Below are positions 24,751 to 32,828 of a DNA stretch of 40,006 nt, one piece after another. Source of the stretch: Proteiniphilum sp. UBA5384 (GTDB lineage Bacteria; Bacteroidota; Bacteroidia; Bacteroidales; Dysgonomonadaceae); the NCBI RefSeq assembly GCF_002410825.1, contig NZ_DHOS01000041.1, positions 25,760-65,765 of the forward strand, given 5' to 3'. The notes beneath the pieces were generated by a model. The model did not search any database. It saw only the letters and a program-made list of their open reading frames with translations, and had not been told where the DNA came from. Position 1 is the stretch's first letter. Each line of letters begins with the position of its first letter. The position numbers and the translations under genes are program-made.

Positions 24751-27570
24751 TCAGGTGGTAGCCTTGTCAACCAGGTAAACCACAGATTTATAGGTAATAC
24801 CACTATTGATTGATAGCCCTATCTCGCAGGTGCGGCTGTTGGAATACCCTTCTGTGGCATCCTTGATTCCTTGTTTCAGCGGTGCAAGTGCCGAGTTATT
24901 GAGTTCCGGATAAAAAAATCCTCTATCGCCGGCCCAGCCACAACATCCGATATTTTCAGGAATAATCACTTTTTCGGCACAATGGGAAGCCACTGTATAA
25001 AGTTTTTCTTCCAGATGCATCTTGGTGGAACTACAAGTTGTATGTATGGCAACAGAGACGGGTTGTTTTATAAATCGGAGCCTGTTGAGCAGAAAATCAT
25101 GGATAAACTCCACTTGATCATAGAGCTTAATCCGTTTGTCTAATGTTTCACGCATATGTAACAAGCAAGGACTCATATCACAGACAATAGGCAGCTCTCC
25201 ATTGCGGCTGGCTTTCAAAAGTGCCTCATTCAGTTCATTCTCCTTCTTTTGTGCCTGCTTGCGGAATCCTTTACTGCTAAAGGCCATTCCACAACAGAGT
25301 TCATCCTTGCCTTCCGGAATAATAACCGTATACCCTGCTTTCCGCAGGATGGAAAGCATCTTCTGTGGTATATCTTCCGTCTCTTTATATCCGAAGGAAG
25401 GCCCACTCATGGCGCGGGTAATACATGCCGGAAAATAGACTACCATCGGAGCGTTTGAGTCGCCGGCAAGGATACTATTGTGTGTGATTCTTTTACTTCC
25501 CGATGGGGTATGGCGGGTCCATAAGGGGAATAGCCCTTCTCCTAACCGGTAAAGTCCTTTTGTTACACCTTCCAGGGCCGAATAGCCTATTATTTTCCCG
25601 AGATAATGGGGGATGGGTAACAGTCCACGTAGTAATGAAGTAATCCCTGACATATTATTGGCGATGATGTCGGCTACCTTGTCCGCCATTTTGCCGTTTT
25701 GTTGCCAACGCAATTCTTTGACTAATTTTCCGGTATCGATTCCAACCGGACAGGCCAGTCCGCACAATCCGTCAGTAGCACAGGTCTCCTCCAGAGGATA
25801 GGCAATCTCTTTCATCCTTGCTGAAACCGTATTCCTTTTTTTATTTCCTGATACCGCTGTTTCAGAGAGGTGACGATAAGCTACAATCCGTTGCCGTGGG
25901 GTGAAAGTCAAATTTTTGGAGGGGCAGTTTATCTCGCAAAAACCACATTCAATACATTTATCGATAATAGGATTGGCTTCCGGAATTCGTTTCAGATCTT
26001 TGATAAATATGTCAGGATCATCATTGATCAATACTCCCGGATTGAGGATATTCTTCGGGTCGAATGTTTTCTTGATGCGTTTCATCAGGACGTAGATGTC
26101 GCTACCCCATTCTTTTTCGACGAAAGGAGCCATATTGCGGCCGGTACCATGTTCTGCCTTGAGGCTGCCGCCATGTTTTACGGCTACTAATTCACACAAT
26201 TCCTGCATGAAGAAGGCATATTTTTCTACTTCCCGGGGGGTGTTGATATCGGGGAAAACGGTGAAATGTACATTGCCGTCGAGCAGGTGACCCCACATCA
26301 CCGCATTCCCATAACCGGTGCGTATCAGCAGTTCTCGTACATCGGTCAGGGCATCGCCCAATGATTCAGCCCTGAAAGCGATATCTTCAATAATACTTGC
26401 CGTCCGGGGAGGACGTGTAGCTGCGGCAGAGGTAAAGAGTCCGTTCCGGACATTCCAGTAGAGGTCATACAGATACTTGTCGGTGGTAAATTTGATTGGT
26501 GTAAGTGTTTCTATATGTGACAGCTTTTCTTCTATTTCCGCCATTTGTGCCTGTAGGGTCTCTTTATCATCGGCTGAAGTATCGATCAATAGCGCTGCAG
26601 CCCCTTCGGGTAACGATTTTAACTCCCGGGGCATACCCTCCTGATCTTCCACGGCACGCAAAGCATTGCGGTCCATCAATTCGGCAGCGCTTACCTGGCA
26701 ATTCCTTAAAGGGATAATGGTGCTGCTCACCGCCCGCAGATTGGAGAAATAAATCATCGCCGAGGCTTTCAACGGAGCATCATGGACTGTATCGAAAGTA
26801 GCTTGGGAAATAAATCCCAGCGTACCTTCGGAGCCAATCATCAGATGCTGGATAATTCGGATGGGGTCACTGAAATCAATCAAAGAGTTCACTCCATAAC
26901 CACAAGTATTTTTAAGTTGGAATTTTGTAGTGATTTTCTGCCTGATAGCGTCGTTGTTTACAGCGTCCCTGTGGAGCTGTTCAATTTCAGCAATAAGTTG
27001 TGGATGGCTGTCAATGAAAGCTTGGCAACTTTGATTGTCTGAGGTATCCAACAAAGATCCGTCTGCAAAAATAATACGCATCGATCTGACCGTATTGTAG
27101 CTGTTATGCCGGATGCCGTAGCTTGACCCGCTTGCGTTGTTTGCAATAATTCCTCCTATTTTTGCGGAATTGATGGAGGCAGGCTTGGGGCCCAGTTTTC
27201 GCTTATAACGCATCAGCATACGGTTGGCAGCAGCACCGGTTAATGCGCAGCCGAATGTGGCGGCAGCTCCTTCATCGGTGATGGTGGAGAACTCGAAGCC
27301 ATTTCCTGTTTCCATCAGGATGGAATCGGATATAGTTTGGCCACTCAGACTGGTGCCGGCAGCTTTGAATGTTACAGGGATGTTCCCTGACCGGCAAAAT
27401 CTAATGAGACGAATCACCTCTTCCTCCGAATTTACTTTCACTACCGCTTTGGGAAGAAGCCGATATAGCCCGGCATCGGTACCTTTGACGAGACGGTGAA
27501 TTTCGTCTGTGAATACCTGATCCTGTGGAAATAACTGCAAAAGTTGTTTTTGTAATTCTTTAGATTCCAT
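24751..27570 (-). CDS. FAD-linked oxidase fused to Fe-S/CCG domains (D-lactate or glycolate dehydrogenase-like)
   Basis: A 939-residue fusion of GlcD-like and GlcF-like parts. The N-terminal FAD-binding PCMH domain (about 40-260) has the AAGTSLSGQTISDS loop and IIANNASGSSYG. The FAD-oxidase C-terminal domain (about 280-520) ends with KAEHGTGRNMAPF. Two 4Fe-4S motifs follow: CIECGFCEINCP (about 538-549) and CATDGLCGLACPVG (about 595-608). Two CCG motifs are DELCCGM (about 758) and NIGCCGWAGDRG (about 873). Likely a membrane-associated quinone-linked 2-hydroxyacid dehydrogenase, D-lactate being most probable. The substrate cannot be fixed from sequence. Monocistronic. Confidence 0.9.
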   Translation of the reverse strand: MESKELQKQLLQLFPQDQVFTDEIHRLVKGTDAGLYRLLPKAVVKVNSEEEVIRLIRFCRSGNIPVTFKAAGTSLSGQTISDSILMETGNGFEFSTITDEGAAATFGCALTGAAANRMLMRYKRKLGPKPASINSAKIGGIIANNASGSSYGIRHNSYNTVRSMRIIFADGSLLDTSDNQSCQAFIDSHPQLIAEIEQLHRDAVNNDAIRQKITTKFQLKNTCGYGVNSLIDFSDPIRIIQHLMIGSEGTLGFISQATFDTVHDAPLKASAMIYFSNLRAVSSTIIPLRNCQVSAAELMDRNALRAVEDQEGMPRELKSLPEGAAALLIDTSADDKETLQAQMAEIEEKLSHIETLTPIKFTTDKYLYDLYWNVRNGLFTSAAATRPPRTASIIEDIAFRAESLGDALTDVRELLIRTGYGNAVMWGHLLDGNVHFTVFPDINTPREVEKYAFFMQELCELVAVKHGGSLKAEHGTGRNMAPFVEKEWGSDIYVLMKRIKKTFDPKNILNPGVLINDDPDIFIKDLKRIPEANPIIDKCIECGFCEINCPSKNLTFTPRQRIVAYRHLSETAVSGNKKRNTVSARMKEIAYPLEETCATDGLCGLACPVGIDTGKLVKELRWQQNGKMADKVADIIANNMSGITSLLRGLLPIPHYLGKIIGYSALEGVTKGLYRLGEGLFPLWTRHTPSGSKRITHNSILAGDSNAPMVVYFPACITRAMSGPSFGYKETEDIPQKMLSILRKAGYTVIIPEGKDELCCGMAFSSKGFRKQAQKKENELNEALLKASRNGELPIVCDMSPCLLHMRETLDKRIKLYDQVEFIHDFLLNRLRFIKQPVSVAIHTTCSSTKMHLEEKLYTVASHCAEKVIIPENIGCCGWAGDRGFFYPELNNSALAPLKQGIKDATEGYSNSRTCEIGLSINSGITYKSVVYLVDKATT

Positions 27571-27589
27571 TCAATCCGTGTCTTTTTGG

Positions 27590-27597
27590 TAAAGATA
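27590..27597 (-). promoter_or_regulatory. Possible -7 box of the FAD/Fe-S oxidoreductase
   Basis: TATCTTTA on the minus strand, one mismatch from TAnnTTTG, 19 nt before the ATG at 27570. Confidence 0.4.
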
Positions 27598-27629
27598 AAT
27601 GATATATTTTATTCCTAAAGGAAAACTGA

Positions 27630-27662
27630 CAAAAAAAGAAGCTGATTCATTTGATTCAGCCT
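27630..27662 (-). terminator. Intrinsic terminator after the winged-helix gene
   Basis: An imperfect 8-bp stem at 27641-27648 and 27653-27660 (GCTGATTC against GATTCAGC, one mismatch), followed on the minus strand by a T run of seven at 27631-27637. It lies 39 nt past the stop of the DUF2582 gene. Confidence 0.7.
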
Positions 27663-27698
27663 CTTTCAGCATTTTCAGTTTAAACGATCCGTTTACAG

Positions 27699-27896
27699 TC
27701 AATTTAATGATACGAAGAGCTCTTTTTCCTCAATGTCCAAAGCAATTTTTCCCTCTCTTGCCAGCCATCCGAGTGCCGCATAGAGATCTTTATCGGTGAG
27801 TTTTGTTGCCTTCTTGACTTCTTTCACATTTTGCCGACCCTCTTTGTCGAGAATTGTCCATACTTTGCCGGCGTTTATTCCAATTTGTTCAATCAT
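27699..27896 (-). CDS. Small winged helix-turn-helix protein (DUF2582 type)
   Basis: A 65-residue basic/acidic protein. The sequence MIEQIGINAGKVWTILDKEG, NVKEVKKATKLTDKDLYAAL and GWLAREGKIALD reads as a compact winged helix: helix 1, helix-turn-helix, and a C-terminal beta wing ending ELFVSLN. It matches the DUF2582 winged-helix family common in Bacteroidota and archaea. DNA binding is plausible but the target is unknown. It has its own -7 box and terminator, so it is monocistronic. Confidence 0.85.
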   Translation of the reverse strand: MIEQIGINAGKVWTILDKEGRQNVKEVKKATKLTDKDLYAALGWLAREGKIALDIEEKELFVSLN

Positions 27897-27936
27897 TTTT
27901 TTGATTATTTAATAATATAACCTGATAATTTCAGTG

Positions 27937-27944
27937 CAAAGTTA
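27937..27944 (-). promoter_or_regulatory. Promoter -7 box of the winged-helix gene
   Basis: TAACTTTG on the minus strand, a perfect consensus match 40 nt before the ATG at 27896. Confidence 0.6.
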
Positions 27945-27977
27945 CAGATATAACTGGTAAAAAACAACTTATCCCTC

Positions 27978-28562
27978 TTAGTTCCCTGTAAGACTGTTTA
28001 TCACTTCCGATACCTGTGAAATAAGTGAGTGCTTATTGTCGTTGTAGATTATATAGTCGGCATATTTTGCTTTTTCCCCTTCCGGAAGTTGATTGTCTAT
28101 GCGCGCCTTTACGTCGCTTCGTACTGAGCCGTCGCGTTGCATGACCCGTTCAATACGGAGTGCAGCGGGGGCATATACCGCAATTACCTTATCTACGAAC
28201 CTGTAGAACCCGGCTTCAATGAGCAGCGCCGCATCCAGAATTACTATAGGATGATGTTGCCGTTGTTTGCACCATTCGTTGAAATGTTTTGCCAATTCAG
28301 GGTGAATAATAGAATTTGCGATGGATAGCTTATGGTTGTCATGAAAGATAATCGAAGCCAGCTTTTTTCTGTCGAGTTTACCCGCGGCATAGAGATCACT
28401 ACCCAATTGTTGCGAGAGCTGTTCACGTATATAGGGGGAAATATCGTTCAGCTTTTTTGCCTCCCGGTCGGCATCAAAAACCGGAGCTTCATACAAGCGA
28501 AAAATATCTGATACAACTGATTTTCCACTCCCGATACCTCCTGTTACGCCAATTTTTATCAT
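27978..28562 (-). CDS. coaE: Dephospho-CoA kinase
   Basis: A 194-residue P-loop kinase that adds the 3' phosphate to dephospho-CoA in the last step of coenzyme A synthesis. The Walker A is GGIGSGKS at residues 8-15. Other family features are FDADREAKKL, the IVILDAALLIEAGF segment (acceptor-site and lid region) and RMQRDGS-like IERVMQRDGS. The ATG overlaps the stop codon of the YbbR-like gene by 4 nt (ATGA), giving translational coupling. It is the last gene of the nusB-yajC-ybbR-coaE operon, an order commonly seen in Bacteroidales. Confidence 0.96.
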   Translation of the reverse strand: MIKIGVTGGIGSGKSVVSDIFRLYEAPVFDADREAKKLNDISPYIREQLSQQLGSDLYAAGKLDRKKLASIIFHDNHKLSIANSIIHPELAKHFNEWCKQRQHHPIVILDAALLIEAGFYRFVDKVIAVYAPAALRIERVMQRDGSVRSDVKARIDNQLPEGEKAKYADYIIYNDNKHSLISQVSEVINSLTGN

Positions 28563-29551
28563 TCGGTTTTGTTTTCAAACAAAAATTCCACGGAAGAAGG
28601 AGAAATACGGGCATTGATGACCGAAGAGGGCTTTTGTGTGAGTTCAAGCTCTACACGCCCATCCTCGTTAGTATGGAATTTCCTGTAATCAAGTTCTATA
28701 GCGAAATCTTCAGGCGCAATCTTCTTATATTCTTCGAGTGTCACCGAGAAAGTGACATTTGCTCTTGAAGGGAAGAACTTTACATCCAGCCTTCCGGGCA
28801 TATGCTTCGCAATGATAGGAACTTCAATTGTCCGTTCAGTATACTCTTCTATAGGAATATATATATCTACCTCGTCAGGAATGAATTTTACGCCTTCCAC
28901 CTTATTTATCCTGACAGGTAACTGGGATGTGGCCCTTAGGTTTTTAAATACAGTGTACTCTGTCAGAGCACTCTTCAGTTTATTGAGGGATTCCTTCGAC
29001 CCGTATGCCATTACCCTGTCCGGAATAAAAGTGGCACTGTCTGCCACCAGGTTAGCTCTGCTGGTGGTGATCTCGCCATCAAAAGTCACTAACAGTTCTT
29101 TACTCTGTAATTTGGAGTTTGCCAGTGAGATGTTCATGGGATAATATCCTCTTAAAGTGGTACTGGTAAATAATTGGTTTATAATAAGCTGTCTGTATTG
29201 ATCCCCCTGAAGGACCTTATTCCCATCCTCAATTATTTTGGTAACATTGATTTCAAGTGAATCTCTTTTTTTTAGATCGAGACGAAAAATCTGTGCTCCA
29301 TTGTCGGCAACGCTCACTTCTATGTAGTCCGGTAAGGGATTGTCAAAGACAATGTCATCAGGTATATGGGTGTATTTTAATGGTATCCTGTAATTGCCAT
29401 CTACATTCTCTTTCTGGAAAAATAGCATTAACCAGAAAATAAAAGCCAGCATCAGAAAAAACAGGAAAGCAAACACATTTTTCCACGGGAAGGTAGAAAA
29501 AAAGGCTTTAATTTCCGGTTGCCATTTCTTGATGATAGCTCCTATTTCCAT
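28559..29551 (-). CDS. YbbR-like (CdaR-type) membrane-anchored protein
   Basis: 330 residues from the ATG at 29551 (MEIGAIIKKWQPEIKAFFST); the GTG at 29560 is an unlikely alternative. One transmembrane helix is near residues 28-46 (FAFLFFLMLAFIFWLMLFF). Repeated beta-rich YbbR-like domains follow outside, for example YRIPLKYTHIPDDIVFDNPLPDYIEVSV and ERTIEVPIIAKHMPGRLDVKFFPS. In Firmicutes, CdaR regulates the diadenylate cyclase CdaA, but cdaA is not in this window, so a link to c-di-AMP here is only suggestive. It sits between yajC and coaE and overlaps coaE by 4 nt. Confidence 0.85.
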   Translation of the reverse strand: MEIGAIIKKWQPEIKAFFSTFPWKNVFAFLFFLMLAFIFWLMLFFQKENVDGNYRIPLKYTHIPDDIVFDNPLPDYIEVSVADNGAQIFRLDLKKRDSLEINVTKIIEDGNKVLQGDQYRQLIINQLFTSTTLRGYYPMNISLANSKLQSKELLVTFDGEITTSRANLVADSATFIPDRVMAYGSKESLNKLKSALTEYTVFKNLRATSQLPVRINKVEGVKFIPDEVDIYIPIEEYTERTIEVPIIAKHMPGRLDVKFFPSRANVTFSVTLEEYKKIAPEDFAIELDYRKFHTNEDGRVELELTQKPSSVINARISPSSVEFLFENKTE

Positions 29552-29564
29552 TGTGAACACGGTT

Positions 29565-29876
29565 TTAGTTAGTCTTTGCTACATCGGCCGGTGAGGCATA
29601 TACCGAACCTTTCTCGAATTTTAATTTTATGCCATCGGCTACCTCTACTAAAAACCATGTGTCACCTACCTCTCTGATCCTTCCGTGGATACCTCCTGAT
29701 GTGACGACCTTGTCTCCGGTTTTCATCGCTTCGCGACTTTTCTGGAGTTCTTTTTGTTTTTTCTGTTGGGGACGTATCATGAAGAAATAAAATACGGCAA
29801 AAATGGCTACCATCATTAACAGGGTTCCCCCCATGCCTCCTGCTCCTCCCGGTGATGCTTGTAATAGGGTATTCAT
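29565..29876 (-). CDS. yajC: Preprotein translocase subunit YajC
   Basis: A 103-residue protein with one N-terminal transmembrane helix (MGGTLLMMVAIFAVFYFFMI, about residues 17-36) followed directly by RPQQKKQKELQKSREAMKTG. The cytoplasmic domain KVVTSGGIHGRIREVGD is typical of YajC. It associates with SecDF and supports protein export; secDF is not in the window. It lies 13 nt before the ybbR-like ATG and 26 nt after nusB. The length is normal. Confidence 0.95.
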   Translation of the reverse strand: MNTLLQASPGGAGGMGGTLLMMVAIFAVFYFFMIRPQQKKQKELQKSREAMKTGDKVVTSGGIHGRIREVGDTWFLVEVADGIKLKFEKGSVYASPADVAKTN

Positions 29877-29902
29877 AAGAATTATTGTTTAAATGTTTAT
29901 AA

Positions 29903-30829
29903 TTAATTTTTAAAGATACGTTTTTCTTTTTTTATTTCCTGCACAATTGCATCCAAAATTCCATTGATAAATGTGCCGCTTTTGGAAGTGCTGTACGACT
30001 TAGCAATCTCGATATATTCATTCAGTGAGACATTGGTTGGTATGGAATCAAATGTAAATATCTCGGAAAGAGCCACCTGCATAATGATGAGATCCATAAA
30101 TGCAATACGGTCGAAGTCCCACTTTTCGGTGTGTTTTTCGATAAGCCCACGATACTCTTTCTCTCCTAATATGGAATTGTGTAGTAATTTCAAGGCGTAC
30201 TCCTTATCTTCCTCGTCCTTAAACATCGGTAACAATGGTTGATCCTCACCCTCATCCTCCGAAAACCGTTTGATTGTCTTTATCACAAAAGTTTGTACAA
30301 TCTCCACATCATCATTCCAGTAAATGCATTCATCTTCCAGGATGTCATCTAACTCTTCATTCAAATAAATGAATTGTTTGAATGTTTTCCTCCAGAATTC
30401 CTGATCTTCTTCATAGGTGGGAGAAGTGAGGGCGGCATACTCTCTATAAATATCGGAAGAGAGTATTTCATCCAATAAATTTTTGACAAATATATCATTC
30501 GATTCCCACGACATGGGACGCTCGGTAAGTTGTTTCTGAAATTGTTTATTCTTTCGTAACTGTCTGATAAACCGATTGTTAATCAGATGAGTATTTGGAT
30601 TTAGATCTTCCTCAGTAGGCAGGAATTTGTTACGCTTCGTCTCTATCCTGTTTTCATACGAATTAGTGAGTTCCACCATCAGAAGAAGGAGAAAATAGTA
30701 AAGATCGTATGATTTCTGCAGGCCGAATAAGAGTTCCTTTTCGGCATTACGCAAATCCTTATTCGTATTTTGGTACCATGCATAGACCAGTTGTACTACC
30801 CTGATACGAATCAAATTTCTATTAATCAT
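29903..30829 (-). CDS. nusB: Transcription antitermination protein NusB (long Bacteroidota form)
   Basis: 308 residues, about twice the length of enterobacterial NusB. The C-terminal part (about 215-303) is the NusB fold: EYRGLIEKHTEKWDFDRIAFMDLIIMQVALSE, then TNVSLNEYIEIAKSYSTSKSGTFINGILD. The N-terminal half also begins NusB-like (NRNLIRIRVVQLVYAWYQN) and then inserts a long charged helical region. NusB with NusE binds boxA RNA during rRNA transcription. It is the first gene of the nusB-yajC-ybbR-coaE operon, with its -7 box at 30882-30889. Confidence 0.92.
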   Translation of the reverse strand: MINRNLIRIRVVQLVYAWYQNTNKDLRNAEKELLFGLQKSYDLYYFLLLLMVELTNSYENRIETKRNKFLPTEEDLNPNTHLINNRFIRQLRKNKQFQKQLTERPMSWESNDIFVKNLLDEILSSDIYREYAALTSPTYEEDQEFWRKTFKQFIYLNEELDDILEDECIYWNDDVEIVQTFVIKTIKRFSEDEGEDQPLLPMFKDEEDKEYALKLLHNSILGEKEYRGLIEKHTEKWDFDRIAFMDLIIMQVALSEIFTFDSIPTNVSLNEYIEIAKSYSTSKSGTFINGILDAIVQEIKKEKRIFKN

Positions 30830-30881
30830 TGAATGAATGAACGTTTTTGTTAAGCTAAAAATCTAACTTAGTTTTATGTTG

Positions 30882-30889
30882 CAAAAGTA
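30882..30889 (-). promoter_or_regulatory. Promoter -7 box of the nusB operon
   Basis: TACTTTTG on the minus strand, a perfect consensus match, 52 nt upstream of the nusB ATG. Confidence 0.6.
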
Positions 30890-31083
30890 GTTAAATTTTC
30901 GGGATTATACATACTGTTGGGTGAAAAGTGAGTGTACCGGATAAAATCAAGGGGATAACCTGTGAATTATGTCCATATCGTCGGGCGATTGATGAGTATG
31001 TCCCATGATGAGTTGGAGAAGAGGGTTAAATGGAACGGACTAAAAATAAGTATTAAGGTGTTGTTTAATAAAAAGAAAATCAT

Positions 31084-31091
31084 TACCTTTG
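31084..31091 (+). promoter_or_regulatory. Promoter -7 box of rplY
   Basis: TACCTTTG, a perfect consensus match 81 nt before the ATG. It leaves a leader of roughly 75 nt. Confidence 0.6.
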
Positions 31092-31172
31092 CGCCGCTTT
31101 TTTGAAAGCTCCCGTGTGATGGGAAATAAAGAGAAAGCACTTTATTTTGAGTAACACAAACAAATTGTAAAA

Positions 31173-31754
31173 ATGAAAACATTTGAATTGAAAGGCGAGA
31201 TCAGGGACGATTTCGGAAAAAAAGCGGCCAGGGCCTACCGTAGTGAAGGGCTGATCCCGTGTGTTGTATATGGTGGACATGGTGAGGAAAATGTGAATTT
31301 CGTAGTAAAGCAAGGCGATGTACGGAAATTGATTTATACTCCGGAAGTGTTTCTGGTAAATCTAGATCTTGGGAAAAAGAAATTACAAGCCATTGTAAAA
31401 GAGTTACAGTTTCACCCTGTAAAAGATACCATTCTTCATATCGACTTCCTGCATGTGGTTGAAAATGCACCGGTAGTGATTGAAATTCCTGTTCGTCTGA
31501 CTGGTTTGGCTGCCGGAGTAAGAGCCGGCGGTAAGTTGTCGCTCGATATTCGTAAGTTGAAAGTGAAAGCTTTGCCGGCAAAATTGCCTGAGGAGCTGGT
31601 CGTGAATGTGGAAGCATTGGAATTGGGTAAATCTATCCAGGTAGGACAGCTGGATTTCGAAGGTGTGGAAATATTGAATGCCAAGAATGCTGTTGTTTGC
31701 CGTGTGCAGTTGACGCGTGCCGCAAGAGGTGCCGCAGCAAAGGCTGAAAGTTAA
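31173..31754 (+). CDS. rplY: 50S ribosomal protein L25 (general stress protein Ctc form)
   Basis: 193 residues. The N-terminal L25 domain (1-90) opens MKTFELKGEIRDDFGKKAAR and binds 5S rRNA. The C-terminal Ctc/TL5-type beta domain (about 95-180) runs through VVIEIPVRLTGLAAGVRAGGKL to LEVGQLDFEGVEI-like residues LGKSIQVGQLDFEGVEIL. The two-domain form is normal in Bacteroidota. Translation starts at the ATG at 31173. It is followed after 28 nt by pth, the usual order rplY-pth, coupling a ribosomal component with peptidyl-tRNA rescue. Confidence 0.96.
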   Translation: MKTFELKGEIRDDFGKKAARAYRSEGLIPCVVYGGHGEENVNFVVKQGDVRKLIYTPEVFLVNLDLGKKKLQAIVKELQFHPVKDTILHIDFLHVVENAPVVIEIPVRLTGLAAGVRAGGKLSLDIRKLKVKALPAKLPEELVVNVEALELGKSIQVGQLDFEGVEILNAKNAVVCRVQLTRAARGAAAKAES

Positions 31755-31782
31755 AAAGGTGTAAGTACATATTTTTGGTCAA

Positions 31783-32343
31783 ATGAAATATTTGATTGCG
31801 GGATTGGGCAATATCGGACCCGATTATGAGCAAACCCGCCACAATATTGGATTTATGGTATTGGACGCTTTTGCTAAGGCGTCCAATATTGTTTTTGAGG
31901 ATAGGCGATATGGCTTCGTGGCAGAGATGCGGCTCAGAAATAAATTGCTTATCCTGCTCAAACCGTCTACTTTCATGAACCTGAGTGGGAATGCCATCCG
32001 TTATTGGTTGCAAAAGGAAAAGATTGAAAATGAAAACCTGCTGGTGGTAGTGGACGACCTGGCATTGCCTTTCGGCACATTGCGAATGAAATCGAAAGGA
32101 AGTGATGCCGGCCATAACGGTCTGAAGCATATTCAGGATCTGATAGGGCAGGACTATCCGCGCCTTCGCTTCGGAATAGGGGCTGATTTTCCGCGTGGGA
32201 GGCAGATTGATTATGTGCTGGATCGTTTTTCTGAAGAAGAGCAAAAACTGCTGCCCGAACGGATCGATATGGCGGTAGATATGATACGCAGCTTTTGTCT
32301 AGCGGGGGTGCAGATTACAATGAACCAATACAACAACAAATAG
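31783..32343 (+). CDS. pth: Peptidyl-tRNA hydrolase
   Basis: A 186-residue enzyme that frees tRNA from stalled peptidyl-tRNA. The catalytic N10 and H20 are visible in the start MKYLIAGLGNIGPDYEQTRHN. Other family residues include KPSTFMNLSGNAI, VVVDDLALPFGTLRMKSKGS, the DAGHNGLKHIQ motif, and PRLRFGIGADFPRGRQIDYVL. The spacing from rplY is 28 nt and the S4-domain gene follows after 73 nt, so all three are likely one transcript. Confidence 0.97.
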   Translation: MKYLIAGLGNIGPDYEQTRHNIGFMVLDAFAKASNIVFEDRRYGFVAEMRLRNKLLILLKPSTFMNLSGNAIRYWLQKEKIENENLLVVVDDLALPFGTLRMKSKGSDAGHNGLKHIQDLIGQDYPRLRFGIGADFPRGRQIDYVLDRFSEEEQKLLPERIDMAVDMIRSFCLAGVQITMNQYNNK

Positions 32344-32416
32344 ACACCAATGTGGCAATATCCCAATGAGAATAAATGCCAACCCATGGTTCTTGATTCT
32401 TATCTATTAATTAAAA

Positions 32417-32815
32417 ATGGATGAAGTAAGAATTGATAAATGGTTATGGGCAGTGCGGATCTTCAAGACGCGCACTGTTGCCTCCGAAGCTTGTAAAAAA
32501 GGACGGGTGCTGATCGGTAACGTTGCTGTGAAGCCTTCGAGGAATATCAGAGTGGGGGAGATCATCGAAGTGAAGAAGCCTCCCATTACTTTTTCATTCA
32601 AAGTGCTATCGCTGTCCGACAAAAGGATGGGCGCCGCCAAAGTGCCCGGATTCATGGAAAACGTAACGCCCCCCGATCAGTACGAACTGATGGAATTGAA
32701 CCGGATCAGCGGTTTTGTCGACCGGCAAAGAGGTAGCGGACGTCCTACCAAGAAAGAGCGGCGCGACTTGGAGCAGTTCATCGATTCATTCGATTTTGAT
32801 GAATCTGATTTTTGA
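32417..32815 (+). CDS. S4 domain RNA-binding protein (HslR-like)
   Basis: A 132-residue protein. The N-terminal S4 domain (about 4-65) reads VRIDKWLWAVRIFKTRTVAS, then ACKKGRVLIGNVAVKPSRNIR and VGEIIEVKK. The basic C-terminus (RQRGSGRPTKKERRDLEQFI) is typical of the Hsp15/HslR family, which in E. coli rescues stalled 50S-nascent chain complexes. Its role here is inferred from this family and from the neighbour pth. It ends 13 nt before the convergent ComB gene. Confidence 0.92.
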   Translation: MDEVRIDKWLWAVRIFKTRTVASEACKKGRVLIGNVAVKPSRNIRVGEIIEVKKPPITFSFKVLSLSDKRMGAAKVPGFMENVTPPDQYELMELNRISGFVDRQRGSGRPTKKERRDLEQFIDSFDFDESDF

Positions 32816-32828
32816 GTATCCTTTATAT

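Larger units (their letters stand above)
30830..31172. other. Divergent intergenic region between nusB and rplY
   Basis: 343 bp hold the nusB -7 box (30882-30889), the rplY -7 box (31084-31091) and an 81-nt rplY leader. The central part (about 30905-31045) is more G-rich than usual for an intergenic region, and I cannot assign it. It has a GTG-started frame of about 50 codons (30962-31105) that runs through the rplY promoter and looks non-coding. I recognise no RNA family in it. Confidence 0.5.

Noticed and set aside
30962..31105. GTG-started frame of about 50 codons between nusB and rplY
   Set aside because: It crosses the rplY -7 box and start region, has no recognisable domain and no good ribosome site. 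Mentioned only as part of the unassigned region.
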